Shown here in pieces: positions 24,554 to 33,750 of a stretch of DNA of 64,000 bases (positions are counted from its first letter, which is position 1; each line of letters opens with the position of its first letter). The notes beneath the pieces were generated by a model. The model did no database searches. It saw nothing but the letters and a program-made list of their open reading frames with translations, and had not been told where the DNA came from. Source of the DNA: DATHSY01 sp046729855 (GTDB lineage: Bacteria > Actinomycetota > UBA4738 > HRBIN12); NCBI GenBank assembly GCA_046729855.1, contig JBKPHM010000057.1:17762-81761 (forward strand). The letters run 5' to 3'. A program made the position numbers and the translations under genes.

Positions 24554-25326
24554 CGCCGTTCCAGGTCGTGCTGGGGATCGTCGTCGGGTTCGTCGCGGGG
24601 ATCGGCTCCGGGCTGTTCGGCGTCGGCGGCGGCATCGTGACGACGCCGGCCGTCGACGTCGTCCTCGGAGGCACCGCGATCGAAGCCGTCGCCACGCCAC
24701 TGCCGGTGATCTTCCCGACCTCTCTCGTCGGCGCGTGGACGTACTGGCGGGCGGGCGAGGTCAGCCTCCGGGCCGCGGGCTGGGGTGCGCTCGCCGGCGT
24801 CCCGGGCGCGATCCTCGGCGCGCTCTCCACGGAGTACATGAACGCGCACGTGCTGCTGTTCCTGACGGCCGTGCTGCTGGCGTGGACGTCCGCCCAGGTG
24901 ATCCGCGGCCGGCAGCCGCGCGTGCCGTGGGAGAAGGGCGCCACGCCGGGTTGGAAGTACGCGGCGATCGGCGGCGTCGCGGGGTACGTCTCGGGCCTCC
25001 TCGGCGTGGGCGGAGGCATCGTCATGGTGCCGGCGTTCACGGTCCTGATCGGGATGCCGCTCAGACGCGCGCTGGGTACGTCCCTGGTGACGATCGCGGC
25101 CCTCGTGATCCCCGGCACGTTGGTCCACTGGCGCCTCGGCAACATCGACTGGCCGATCTTCCTCGTGCTGGTGCTGGGGGTGGTACCGGGCGCGAGGATC
25201 GGCGCACGCATCGCGCTTGGTGCCAAGGAGCAATCGCTGCGCCTGCTCGTCGGCTCGTTCCTGCTGGCGATCGCCCTGCTGTACGGGGCGCGTGAGCTGA
25301 GCGCCGCGATCCAGGCCCGCGGGTAG
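24550..25326 (+). CDS. TSUP (TauE/SafE) family permease
   Basis: 258 residues with about eight membrane helices in two repeats: VGFVAGIGSGLFGVGGGIVT near the N-terminus and its repeat GYVSGLLGVGGGIVMVPAF in the middle, the family signature. TSUP proteins move sulfite, organosulfonates or sulfur compounds across the membrane; the exact substrate is unknown. It sits behind the NUDIX gene with an ATGA overlap. Confidence 0.87.
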   Translation: MTPFQVVLGIVVGFVAGIGSGLFGVGGGIVTTPAVDVVLGGTAIEAVATPLPVIFPTSLVGAWTYWRAGEVSLRAAGWGALAGVPGAILGALSTEYMNAHVLLFLTAVLLAWTSAQVIRGRQPRVPWEKGATPGWKYAAIGGVAGYVSGLLGVGGGIVMVPAFTVLIGMPLRRALGTSLVTIAALVIPGTLVHWRLGNIDWPIFLVLVLGVVPGARIGARIALGAKEQSLRLLVGSFLLAIALLYGARELSAAIQARG

Positions 25327-25341
25327 CATGGGCCGACCCTC

Positions 25342-27357
25342 ATGAGGCGCCCGGTCGCGTTCGCCGTCGCCCTGCTCGCGGTGCTCGCTTCGCTCGCGAC
25401 GCCCGCCGCCGCGCAGGAGCCGATCGCGACGCTCACCCTGCTTGGGCAGACGCCCTGGGCGACCCCCGACGAGCCCGCCGTCGAGCTACGCGTGCTCGCC
25501 GAGAACGTGGGCGACATCGGGATCGACGAGCTCTCGCTCGGCGTGACGCTCTGGAGCCCGGTGACGACCGGCCGGGCGCAGTACGAGGCGTCGCTGCTCG
25601 ACGACCCGGCGAGTGGCGTCTGGCTCCGCGCGGAGTCGCGCCCGCGGAAGGGCTCGCTCGCATCCGGCGAGGAGCGCGAGTTCACGGTGCCGCTCGATCT
25701 CCCGCTCGACCCCCTCGACACGGAATCGCGCGTGTACCCGCTCACGATCGACCTGCGGAGCGGCTTCACCTCGCTCGCGTCGGTCCGCACGTCCGTGATC
25801 TTCATCGTGAAGGACCCCGGCACGCCGCTCAACGTGTCATGGACGTTCGTCCTGTCGACGCCGTTGATGACGGGTCCGGACGGCGCCTTCTGGTCATCGA
25901 CGCTGGAACGCTCGATCTCGCCGGGCGGGCGGCTGGCGGGGATGATCTCCGCGCTCCGCACGATCGCAAGCGCCGGTGTGCCGGTCGATGTGGTCGTGTC
26001 TCCGCTCCTGCTGATGCAGCTGGACGAGATGCGGGACGGCTACTCGGTCTCGCAACTCGGGCAGGTGCGCGTCGTCGAGGTCGGGGGCGGTGCGACCGAC
26101 GAGGCCGCGGCCGCCCTCGACGCGCTCCGGTTCGTCGCGTCCGCGCCGAACGTGGAGCTCTCGGCGCTCCCGTTCTCGGCGCCGTGGCTGCCGGCGCTCG
26201 CCGCCGGTGACCTGGCCGGCGACGTCGCCGTCCAGCTCGAGCATGGACGCGACGTCGTCAACCGCCTGCTGGAAGCAACACCCGACCCGAAGATCCTGCG
26301 CCCGCCCGACTCGGTCCTCGACGAACAGAGCCTCGACGCGGTCGCCGCCGAGGGCGTCGGCCTGCTGCTGCTCGACGACACGACGGTCCCCGCACCCGAG
26401 CAGGACCTCGCACCGCCGCCGACCACCGAGCTCAACGGACGCGACGCCTCGGTGACGGCGGTCGTCGGCGATCCGAGCATCCAAGACCTCGTCACGTCGG
26501 AGTCGATCGCGGTCGGCGAGGATCCGGTCCGGGCGGCACAAGCCGTCCTCGGTGAGCTCGCGACGATCTGGCTCGAAGCACCCGAGACCGAACGCAGCAT
26601 CGCAGTCATCTTCGGCGAGTCGACGTCGTCGGTGCCGGGCGCGCTCTTCCCGCCGCTCGCGCATGCGATCGCGAGGCGGCCGCCGTGGCTCGCCGCGCGG
26701 ACGGCGACGACGATCGCGGGATCCTTCCCGCCGCTCGGGCCCGCGGACTCGTTCGTCGCGACGTCGAACGCGTTCTCGCACCCGTACGCCGCGGCGTTGA
26801 AGCAGGCACGCCGCGGGATCCGCACGCTTCGGACGATGCTCGTGCCGACGGACCCGCTCGACCGGCTCGAGACGCTGCTCCTGCTCGCAGAGTCGGGCCG
26901 GTTCGTTGGCAACGAGACGGAGGGCGGCGTCTTCATCGACCGCGTGCACGACACCGTCGACCAAGTCTTCGGGCGTGTCCGCGCGCCCGAGGACCAGATC
27001 TTCACGCTCACCGGAAGCGCGGCGAGCGTGCCCGTCCGCATCACGAACGACAACCCGTTCCCGGTGCGCGTGCGCGTCCGGCTCTCGTCGAACGTGCTGC
27101 GTACGGACGTCGAGCAGCGCGTCGAGCTGGACGCGGAGACGACGCAGACGCTCGACTTCGACGTGGAGCTGCTGACGACTGGCAAGCGGACAGTCGACAT
27201 CCAGATCCTGTCGCCGTCTCAGCGACTGATCGGCGTGTACCCGCTCGGCGTGCGTTCGACCGGATACAACCGGGTGGCCCTGTGGATCACGCTCGGCGCG
27301 GCGGCGCTCGCGCTGCTCGTGTGGGCGCGGCGGTTCCTCCCGCGGCGAGCTCCGTGA
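25342..27357 (+). CDS. DUF6049 family exported membrane-anchored protein
   Basis: 671 residues: signal peptide (1-25, ending TPAAAQ), a large extracellular part with beta-rich beginning and end and a central deacetylase-like alpha/beta region (about 165-340, WTFVLSTPLM), and one C-terminal membrane helix (VALWITLGAAALALLVWA) followed by RRFLPRR. This is the protein that precedes MurJ in most actinobacteria (Rv3909-like), so a role in peptidoglycan export or wall assembly is inferred. It ends in a GTGA overlap with murJ. Confidence 0.83.
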   Translation: MRRPVAFAVALLAVLASLATPAAAQEPIATLTLLGQTPWATPDEPAVELRVLAENVGDIGIDELSLGVTLWSPVTTGRAQYEASLLDDPASGVWLRAESRPRKGSLASGEEREFTVPLDLPLDPLDTESRVYPLTIDLRSGFTSLASVRTSVIFIVKDPGTPLNVSWTFVLSTPLMTGPDGAFWSSTLERSISPGGRLAGMISALRTIASAGVPVDVVVSPLLLMQLDEMRDGYSVSQLGQVRVVEVGGGATDEAAAALDALRFVASAPNVELSALPFSAPWLPALAAGDLAGDVAVQLEHGRDVVNRLLEATPDPKILRPPDSVLDEQSLDAVAAEGVGLLLLDDTTVPAPEQDLAPPPTTELNGRDASVTAVVGDPSIQDLVTSESIAVGEDPVRAAQAVLGELATIWLEAPETERSIAVIFGESTSSVPGALFPPLAHAIARRPPWLAARTATTIAGSFPPLGPADSFVATSNAFSHPYAAALKQARRGIRTLRTMLVPTDPLDRLETLLLLAESGRFVGNETEGGVFIDRVHDTVDQVFGRVRAPEDQIFTLTGSAASVPVRITNDNPFPVRVRVRLSSNVLRTDVEQRVELDAETTQTLDFDVELLTTGKRTVDIQILSPSQRLIGVYPLGVRSTGYNRVALWITLGAAALALLVWARRFLPRRAP

Positions 27358-29000
27358 GCGATCCCGCCGACGGCGGCGACGCGATCGAGGGCCCGGGCGG
27401 GTCGTTCGTCCGGCACACCGCGGTGATGTCGGTCGGCACCGCGATGTCGCGTGTCACGGGCTTCCTGCGGATCGCGGCGATCGCCTGGGCCGTCGGAATC
27501 GCGGAGACCCGGCTCGCGAGCGTGTACTACCTCGCGAACAACACCCCGAACATCATCTACGAGCTGGCGCTGGGCGGCGTGCTGTCGTCCGTCTTCGTCC
27601 CGGTGTTCGTCGAATGGTTGCAGGCCCGCGGGCGCGAGGAGGCATGGGACGTAGCCCGGCGCGTCTTCACGATCACCGTCGTGGCGCTGATGGTGCTCGC
27701 CCTCGCGGGGATCGTACTCGCCCCCTGGATCATCCGGCTGTACACGTCCGGCGTCCCGGACGACCAGCGCGAAGCGGTGGTCGAACTCGGGACCTTCTTC
27801 CTGCGCTGGTTCATGCCGCAGATCGTGTTCTACGGGATCGGCGCGGTCGCGATCGGCCTCTTGAACGCGCACGGTCGGTTCGCCGCGCCGATGTTCGCGC
27901 CGATCCTCAACAACCTGATCGTGATCGGGACGTTCGTCACGTACGCGCTGATCGCGAGCGACGCCGATCGCACCTCGCTCGCGACGTCGCCGGAGAAGGC
28001 GATCCTCGGGATCGGAACCACCCTCGGCATCGTCGGGATGACGGTCGCGCTGTGGCCGTCGCTCCGCGCGACCGGGTTCCGCTTCCGCTGGAACTCCGCG
28101 TGGCGGCACGAGGCCGTGACCCGGGTGGCGCACCTTGCGAAGTGGACGGTGGTGTACGTCGCCGTCAACCAGGTGGCGTACCTGTTCGTCCTCATCCTGG
28201 CGAACCGGGAGCCAGGCGGCGTCGCGGCATACACGTCCGCGTTCATCCTGTTCCAGCTCCCACACGCGATCTTCACGGTGTCGGTCTTCACGGCGCTGCT
28301 TCCCGCGATGTCGTCGCGATGGACCGACCGAGACATCGACGGATTCCGCGCCCTGCTTCGCCTGGGGATCGGCTCGACGGCCGTGATCGTGATCCCGGCG
28401 GCGGCGGGACTCTTCGCGATCGCGGTGCCCATCGTCCGTCTGCTGCTCCAGCACGGCGTCGCGGGGCCCGACAGCACCGAGCTGGTGGCCGACGTGCTGT
28501 CGCTGTTCGCGCTCGGGCTGTTCCCGTTCTCCTCGTTCATGCTGCTGACCCGATCGTTCTACGCGATGCAGGACAGCCGGACCCCCGCGCTGGTGAACGC
28601 GATCGGGGGGGCGTTCCACACGGGCGCAAACTTCGCGTTTTTCTTCTGGTTGAACCTGGGAGTTCCCGGACTCGCTCTCGGGCACGCCGTCGGCTACGCG
28701 GTCGCGGCGGTTCTGCTGCTGCTGCTGATCCGCCGGCGGTTGGGCCGGGTCGACGGGCGTGCGCTCGCATCGGTCGTCTCGAGGACGACCCTCGCCGCGG
28801 TCGTGACCGGGGTGGTGGCCTGGGCCGTGGCGCGGGGCATCGGGTCGACGCTCGGGACGGCGACGCTGGCGAGCCAGCTCGTGCAGGTAGGCGCGGCCGT
28901 CGCGGCCGGGGTCCTGGCCTTCTTCCTCTCGGCCCTTATGTTGCGGATCCGCGAGGTCGATGCGTTGATCAGCCAACTGACCGCGAGGTGGCGGCGATGA
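27354..29000 (+). CDS. murJ: lipid II flippase MurJ (MviN)
   Basis: Flips lipid II across the membrane for peptidoglycan synthesis. 548 residues with about 14 helices. HTAVMSVGTAMSRVTGFLRI at the start, YYLANNTPNIIYELALGGVL, and FYAMQDSRTPALVNAIGGAF later are standard MurJ motifs. Unlike mycobacterial MviN, no kinase domain is fused; that domain is the separate gene at 29450. GTG 27354 overlaps the DUF6049 stop, and its own stop overlaps the next small gene (ATGA). Confidence 0.92.
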   Translation: MSDPADGGDAIEGPGGSFVRHTAVMSVGTAMSRVTGFLRIAAIAWAVGIAETRLASVYYLANNTPNIIYELALGGVLSSVFVPVFVEWLQARGREEAWDVARRVFTITVVALMVLALAGIVLAPWIIRLYTSGVPDDQREAVVELGTFFLRWFMPQIVFYGIGAVAIGLLNAHGRFAAPMFAPILNNLIVIGTFVTYALIASDADRTSLATSPEKAILGIGTTLGIVGMTVALWPSLRATGFRFRWNSAWRHEAVTRVAHLAKWTVVYVAVNQVAYLFVLILANREPGGVAAYTSAFILFQLPHAIFTVSVFTALLPAMSSRWTDRDIDGFRALLRLGIGSTAVIVIPAAAGLFAIAVPIVRLLLQHGVAGPDSTELVADVLSLFALGLFPFSSFMLLTRSFYAMQDSRTPALVNAIGGAFHTGANFAFFFWLNLGVPGLALGHAVGYAVAAVLLLLLIRRRLGRVDGRALASVVSRTTLAAVVTGVVAWAVARGIGSTLGTATLASQLVQVGAAVAAGVLAFFLSALMLRIREVDALISQLTARWRR

Positions 29001-29404
29001 CGGAGGTCCGGACCCGGCTGCGCGACGAGCGCGGTTTCGTCGGCAGGCTGATGGTCGTGTGGCTCGTCCTGCTCGCGGTCGTCGTGGTCACCGGCATCGA
29101 CGCCGTCTCGATCGCGCTGACGACGATCAAGACCAGCTCGGCCGCCGACAAGGCGGCCGTCCGCGCGGCGGCGGAGTTCAAGGTCGAGGAAAGCCTGCGC
29201 GAGGCGTTCGACGCCGCGACCGAGCAGCTGAGCGAGGATATGCCCGACGCGAAGCTCGACCCCGAGAACTTCGAGATCGACCCGTCGACCGGACGCATCA
29301 CCCTGACGGTCACGGCGAAGGCGACAACCCTCATCGCGAAGCGCGTGTCGTTCCTGAAGCACCTGACGAAGGTCTCCGAGACGAGCTCCGGCGCGCCCGC
29401 CTGA
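28997..29404 (+). CDS. small single-pass membrane protein, unknown
   Basis: 135 residues. A basic N-terminus (RTRLRDERGFVGRL) leads to one membrane helix (VVWLVLLAVVVVTGIDAVSI), then an alanine/glutamate-rich, probably coiled region and an extracellular beta-like end (TGRITLTVTAKATTLIAKRV). The shape resembles pilus-assembly TadE-like or secreted Flp-type small proteins, but no family can be named. It overlaps murJ by 4 bases, so it belongs to the murJ operon. Confidence 0.65.
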   Translation: MTEVRTRLRDERGFVGRLMVVWLVLLAVVVVTGIDAVSIALTTIKTSSAADKAAVRAAAEFKVEESLREAFDAATEQLSEDMPDAKLDPENFEIDPSTGRITLTVTAKATTLIAKRVSFLKHLTKVSETSSGAPA

Positions 29405-29449
29405 GTGAGCTTCCCCGTTGCTCCGGGAACCCGGGCATAGACTGCGCCG

Positions 29450-30871
29450 GTGCAGACCACCCATCAGTCGACCGTCGCGGACCGGTACGTGCTGCAGACG
29501 CGCATCGGCGCAGACGCCGCGTCCGTCCGGTGGCTCGCGAACGACGTCGTGCTCGACCGCCGAGTCGTCCTCGAGCTGATCCGGCCGGAGCTCGCGGACG
29601 ACCCGGACGCCATGGCCGCGATCGACGCGGAGATGCGCGCGCTCGCCCGCGTGAACGGCTCCGTGCTTCTCGGGCTACTCGACGCAGGCGTCCAGGGCGG
29701 GTCGCGTTTCTTCGTCACCGAGCACGCATCCGGGCAGACCTTCGAGGAGGTGCTCCGCGAGCACGGCCCGATAGCGCCTGACGAGGCGGTCTCGGTCGGC
29801 AGGCAGGTGCTGAGGGGGCTGGCCGACGCGCTCGCGGCCGGCGTCACACATCTCGATGTCCGCCCGGGAACGGTGGTGCGGACGCCCGACGGGATCCGGC
29901 TCCGCACGCCCGCGGCGGCGCACGTGGTGGCGCGCGTGCGCGGAACGGCCTCCGAGGGTGGGCGCCCGCGGTCGGCCGAGGCCGACGAGGGACACGTGGA
30001 CGAACCCGACGAGCGGACGGACGTCCGGTCCGTCGGGGAACTCCTGTTCGAGCTGCTCATCGGTCGCGCCCCGTCACCGGCGGCGCGGTTCGCCCGCGCC
30101 GAGCGCGGGAACGTGAGCCCGGCCCTCGACGACGTGATCGCCCGCGCGCTCGCCCCGGACCCAATCGACCGCTACCCCGATGTGTCGTCCATGCTGAACG
30201 CTCTCGAACGCGGCGATCTTGGGACCGCACCCTCGTCGCCCTCCGACGAACCGCCAACGACCGGCCGCCGCGACTCCCGGCCGTGGCTCGGGGTCTTCCG
30301 GACGTGGCTCGCCGTCCCGATGGTCGTCGTCGTCGGCGCGGTCGCCGTGGTCGCGATCGGGCTGCGGATCGGGCGGTTCGAGCTCGGCGGGCCGGTCGGG
30401 ATCAAGATCCCCGACGAGTCTCCGGCCGCCGAGAGCCCGGCACCGCTCCTCCGCGTGGTGAGCGTCGCCTCGTACGACCCGGACGGCGACGGTGAGGAGA
30501 ACGACGACGACGCCGACCTCGCCGCCGACGGGAATCAAGCGACGGTGTGGCGCTCGGAGAACTACTTCGACGGCACGCTGTACAAGGACGGCGTCGGGCT
30601 CCTCCTCGACCTCGGCCAGACGAGAGACGTCGGCGGCGTCCGCCTGTGGACGCCCGCACCGGGGTTCTCCTTATCCGTCCGCGTCGGAGACGACCCCGAG
30701 GTGCTGGACGACGTCGACGCGCCGGAGACGGAGGCGACGACCGAAACCCGCGTGCGGATCGATGGAGCTCGCGGCCGCTATGTCCTGATCTGGGCGACGT
30801 CGGTCGTGCCGACCGATGACGGCAATCGCGTCGAGATCGCGGAGGTGCGGGTGCTGGGGGCGAGCACGTGA
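29450..30871 (+). CDS. membrane pseudokinase with extracellular discoidin-like domain
   Basis: 473 residues: cytoplasmic protein-kinase-like domain (10-250), membrane helix (about 285-305, VPMVVVVGAVAVVAIGL) and an extracellular beta-sandwich (about 330-473) that looks like a discoidin/F5-8C domain with an acidic DPDGDGEENDDDADL loop. The kinase lacks the P-loop glycines, the VAIK lysine (VVLELIR) and DFG; the loop HLDVRPGTVV keeps an Asp. It corresponds to the C-terminal part of mycobacterial MviN (Rv3910), which recruits FhaA. GTG 29450 follows TAGACT by 6 bases (leaderless). It overlaps the sigma factor gene. Confidence 0.8.
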   Translation: MQTTHQSTVADRYVLQTRIGADAASVRWLANDVVLDRRVVLELIRPELADDPDAMAAIDAEMRALARVNGSVLLGLLDAGVQGGSRFFVTEHASGQTFEEVLREHGPIAPDEAVSVGRQVLRGLADALAAGVTHLDVRPGTVVRTPDGIRLRTPAAAHVVARVRGTASEGGRPRSAEADEGHVDEPDERTDVRSVGELLFELLIGRAPSPAARFARAERGNVSPALDDVIARALAPDPIDRYPDVSSMLNALERGDLGTAPSSPSDEPPTTGRRDSRPWLGVFRTWLAVPMVVVVGAVAVVAIGLRIGRFELGGPVGIKIPDESPAAESPAPLLRVVSVASYDPDGDGEENDDDADLAADGNQATVWRSENYFDGTLYKDGVGLLLDLGQTRDVGGVRLWTPAPGFSLSVRVGDDPEVLDDVDAPETEATTETRVRIDGARGRYVLIWATSVVPTDDGNRVEIAEVRVLGAST

Positions 30872-31467
30872 CGTTCGACGAACGCGACGAGGACATCGTT
30901 CGTCGCTGCATCCTGGGGGACACGGCGGCGTTCGGAATCCTCGTCGAGCGGCACGAGCGACGTGTGTACAACCTCGCGCTTCGGATGATGGGTCGCGAGG
31001 AGGACGCGCGCGATGCGACCCAGGACGCGTTCCTGGCGGCGCTGCGCAAGGTCTCCTCGTTTCGGGGCGACGCGGCGTTCACCACATGGCTGCACCGCAT
31101 CACCGTGAACGCGTGCTACGACCTGCTCCGCAAGCGCGCGAGGTCGCCGATGCTCGAGCGGCTCGTCGACGGCGAGCTCGAGCGGGAGCCGCCGCCGAGC
31201 CCGGATCACGCGGACCAGACGGAGCTGTCGATCGACGTCCGCCGGGCGTTGCTCGACGTCCCCGAGGACTACCGCGTCGTGATGATCCTGCACGACGTGC
31301 AGGACCTTCCCTACGAGGAGGTTGCGGCGATCGTCGGCGTGCCGGTCGGGACGGTGAAATCGCGCCTGCACCGCGGCCGCGTGGCGCTCGCCAAGGCCAT
31401 GGGCGCGGCCGGCCCGCGGGAACGCCGCGAGGTTCCGCAACCGTCAGACGAGGCGACACCCCGATGA
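30868..31467 (+). CDS. sigM: ECF RNA polymerase sigma factor, SigM-like
   Basis: 199 residues. Region 2: DTAAFGILVERHERRVYNLA and EDARDATQDAFLAALRKV, with FTTWLHRITVN. Region 4: VRRALLDVPEDYRVVMILHD followed by PYEEVAAIVGVPVGTVKSRL, a standard helix-turn-helix. It lies in the slot of SigM in mycobacteria (after MviN, before trxB). GTG start overlapping the pseudokinase; its stop overlaps the anti-sigma gene. It likely directs a wall or redox stress regulon; the target promoters are unknown. Confidence 0.88.
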   Translation: MTFDERDEDIVRRCILGDTAAFGILVERHERRVYNLALRMMGREEDARDATQDAFLAALRKVSSFRGDAAFTTWLHRITVNACYDLLRKRARSPMLERLVDGELEREPPPSPDHADQTELSIDVRRALLDVPEDYRVVMILHDVQDLPYEEVAAIVGVPVGTVKSRLHRGRVALAKAMGAAGPRERREVPQPSDEATPR

Positions 31468-32240
31468 CGAAGACCGTGCACCCCGAGGAGCTCCTGGCCG
31501 AGTACGTCGACGGCACGCTGGACGAGGACGCCCGGCGTGGCGTCGAGGCTCACCTGGCCGCCTGTGTCGCGTGCCGCGCGGAGGTCGGGCTCGCGGGTGC
31601 CGCCCGGCGCACGCTGCACAGCCTGCCCGAGGAGCCCGTGCCGCTGGGCGTCACCGGTCGCGTGCTCGAGGAGGCATCCGGCGCGCGCCGCTCACGAGAG
31701 CGCGCGCCGTGGGGCCAGCGGATCCAGTGGGTCGCGGGACTCGCCGCCGCAGCCGCACTGGTCGGGCTCCTGGCCGTCAGCCTCCCGAACCTCGTCACCG
31801 GGTCCTCCGAGGAGGGCGCCGCCGGCGCGCCGGAGATCGCCGCCGAGCCCGGCGGTGGTCACCCGACACGCACGGTGGCACCCCAGGACGCGTTCGCCGT
31901 CTCGCTGGAGCAGGTCGACCGCGACTTCGACGACGAGGCGCTCCGCAGGCTCGCGACCGACGTCGCGGAGGCGGTCCGCGCCGGCTCGCTCCGGGCGCCC
32001 GCCGCAGAGGGAACTTCCGAGGAGACCCAGGAGGCGCTCGACTGCATCGTGACGTGGGCCGGCGCACCGCAGGACGAGGTCCTCGTCCGGCTGCTTCGGG
32101 CCAGGTACAAGGGGCGGGACGCGTACGTGGCCGTGTACCTGCGCGGTCCCGGCGTTGACGAGCCGCCGAGCAGGGCGACCGTATGGGTCGTCTCCACGCA
32201 AGGCTGCCGGTTCCTCGACATCACCGAGGCGAACATCTGA
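31464..32240 (+). CDS. anti-sigma factor, zinc-finger membrane protein
   Basis: 258 residues. The N-terminal zinc anti-sigma motif is EAHLAACVACRAEV (His, Cys, Cys) with HPEELLAEYVDGTLDED before it; a membrane helix (VAGLAAAAALVGLLAVSL) is near residue 100; an extracellular part follows, ending in a small beta-domain (RYKGRDAYVAVYLRGPGVDE). It should hold the upstream SigM-like factor at the membrane until a signal arrives; release by proteolysis is known in the family. ATGA overlap with the sigma gene. Confidence 0.83.
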   Translation: MTKTVHPEELLAEYVDGTLDEDARRGVEAHLAACVACRAEVGLAGAARRTLHSLPEEPVPLGVTGRVLEEASGARRSRERAPWGQRIQWVAGLAAAAALVGLLAVSLPNLVTGSSEEGAAGAPEIAAEPGGGHPTRTVAPQDAFAVSLEQVDRDFDDEALRRLATDVAEAVRAGSLRAPAAEGTSEETQEALDCIVTWAGAPQDEVLVRLLRARYKGRDAYVAVYLRGPGVDEPPSRATVWVVSTQGCRFLDITEANI

Positions 32241-32293
32241 TCGGGACCGCCGCACCGTGAAGGTTCGAGCGAACACTCGTAGAGTGTCTGGTC

Positions 32294-33067
32294 GTGAGAT
32301 ACCGGGTCGAGCAGCTCGCCGCGGCGTGCGACGTCTCGGTCGACACCGTCCGGTACTACCAGTCGCTCGGGCTCCTTCCACCACCCGAACGTGAGGGCCG
32401 CGTCGCCTGGTACGGCGACCCTCACGCCGATCGGATCCGCGACATCCGCGACCTGCAGCGCAAGGGACTGACACTCGCCGCGATCGGCCGCGTGGTCCGC
32501 GGCGAGCTCGGTCCCGCCGACGCCGACCTCGCGGCGGCCGTCGCGGCGGCGCGCGGCGAGACAGGGTCCGGGGAGCTGCTGTCGCTCGACGCGTTCGCCC
32601 AACGGAGCGGCGTCCCCGCGTCGCTGGTCCAGGCGGTCGAGCGCGAGGGCATCCGACTGTCGCGCCGGATCGACGGCGAGGACCGCTACTCGGAGGAGGA
32701 CATCGAGGTCGTCCGCGGCGCACTCAAGCTCCTCGAGTTCGGGCTCCCGCTCGGCGAGCTGCTCTCGCTCGCGCGCGACGCGAACGAAGCGATGCTCGGG
32801 CTCGCGGAGCGCGCGGTCGAGCTGTTCGACGAGCACGTGCGCAAGCCCGTCCGAGACACCGCCGCCAGCGACGACCAGGCGGCGGTGCAGCTCGTTGAGG
32901 CGTTCCGCACGCTGCTGCCGTCGGTGACGAGGCTCGTCGCGAACCACTTCCGTCGCGTCCTGCTCGCGGTCGCCGAGGAACACATCGACCGGGTCGGTGG
33001 GCGGGAGGACGGCGACGCAGCGCGCGACGACGGGTCGCTGCGCATGGACCGGGCGGGCCGACCGTGA
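32294..33067 (+). CDS. MerR-type regulator with two MerR winged-helix units
   Basis: 257 residues. The first winged helix (1-70) is YRVEQLAAACDVSVDTVRYY with GLLPPPEREGRVAWYGDPHAD. A second, similar unit (about 95-165), LSLDAFAQRSGVPASLVQAV with EREGIRLSRRIDGEDRYSEED, follows in the same chain. Normal MerR proteins have one unit and dimerise. A helical end (LVEAFRTLLPSVTRLVANHF) may bind a ligand. GTG 32294 lies 8 bases after TAGAGT. It overlaps menG by 4 bases and may control menG and menF. Confidence 0.72.
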   Translation: MRYRVEQLAAACDVSVDTVRYYQSLGLLPPPEREGRVAWYGDPHADRIRDIRDLQRKGLTLAAIGRVVRGELGPADADLAAAVAAARGETGSGELLSLDAFAQRSGVPASLVQAVEREGIRLSRRIDGEDRYSEEDIEVVRGALKLLEFGLPLGELLSLARDANEAMLGLAERAVELFDEHVRKPVRDTAASDDQAAVQLVEAFRTLLPSVTRLVANHFRRVLLAVAEEHIDRVGGREDGDAARDDGSLRMDRAGRP

Positions 33068-33750
33068 GGCGCGCGCTCCCCCAGGGCGACGAGAAGGCGC
33101 GACGCGTGCGAGGCATGTTCGACAAGGTCGCGGGACGGTACGACCTCGTGAACCGCGTGATGACGTTCGGCATGGACGTCGGATGGCGACGCCGTGCGGT
33201 GGCCGAGCTTCGCCTACCGGGCGGGACCCTCGTCGGCGACCTCGCGTGCGGGACCGGCGACCTGTGCCGCGAGCTGGCCCGCGCCGGCTACCGCGCGGTC
33301 GGGTTCGACTTCTCGCTCGGCATGCTCGCGAACGCGTCGACGTCCGCGCCGCTCGTCGCGGCCGACGTGTTACGGCTCCCGCTCCGCGACGCTGACCTGG
33401 CAGGCGCGACCTCGGGGTTCGCGCTGCGGAACGTCGTGGACCTCGGCGCGTTCTTCGCGGAGATCGCTCGCGTGGTGCGGCCCGGCGGACGCGTATCGCT
33501 GCTCGAGACGTCCGAGCCGGGGAACTCGGTGCTGCGGGCGGGGCACGTGCTGTACTTCCGTCGCGTCGTCCCGGCGATCGGCGGCGTGCTGTCGGACCGC
33601 GACGCGTACCGGTACCTGCCGGCGTCGACCGCCTACCTCCCACCGCCGGACGACATGCTGTCGATGCTCGCGCGGGCCGGGTTCGCGGACGTGCGCAGGG
33701 TCGCACTCGCGGGAGGGATCGCGCAGCTGCTCGTTGGGACCCGGACGTGA
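33064..33750 (+). CDS. menG: demethylmenaquinone methyltransferase
   Basis: Last step of menaquinone synthesis: methylates demethylmenaquinone with S-adenosylmethionine (UbiE/MenG, EC 2.1.1.163). 228 residues: MFDKVAGRYDLVNRVMTFGM at the N-terminus, the SAM motif GDLACGTGDLCRELARAGYR, then FALRNVVDLGAFFAEIARVV and PGGRVSLLETSEP. It overlaps the double-MerR gene upstream and menF downstream, both by 4 bases. Confidence 0.9.
   Translation: MRRALPQGDEKARRVRGMFDKVAGRYDLVNRVMTFGMDVGWRRRAVAELRLPGGTLVGDLACGTGDLCRELARAGYRAVGFDFSLGMLANASTSAPLVAADVLRLPLRDADLAGATSGFALRNVVDLGAFFAEIARVVRPGGRVSLLETSEPGNSVLRAGHVLYFRRVVPAIGGVLSDRDAYRYLPASTAYLPPPDDMLSMLARAGFADVRRVALAGGIAQLLVGTRT

Noticed and set aside
23043..25961. 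Minus-strand open frame of 972 residues
   Set aside because: Low-complexity Arg/Ser/Pro/Thr composition; it lies over pilT, dedA, NUDIX and TSUP genes in other frames. Long false frames are expected at this GC content.
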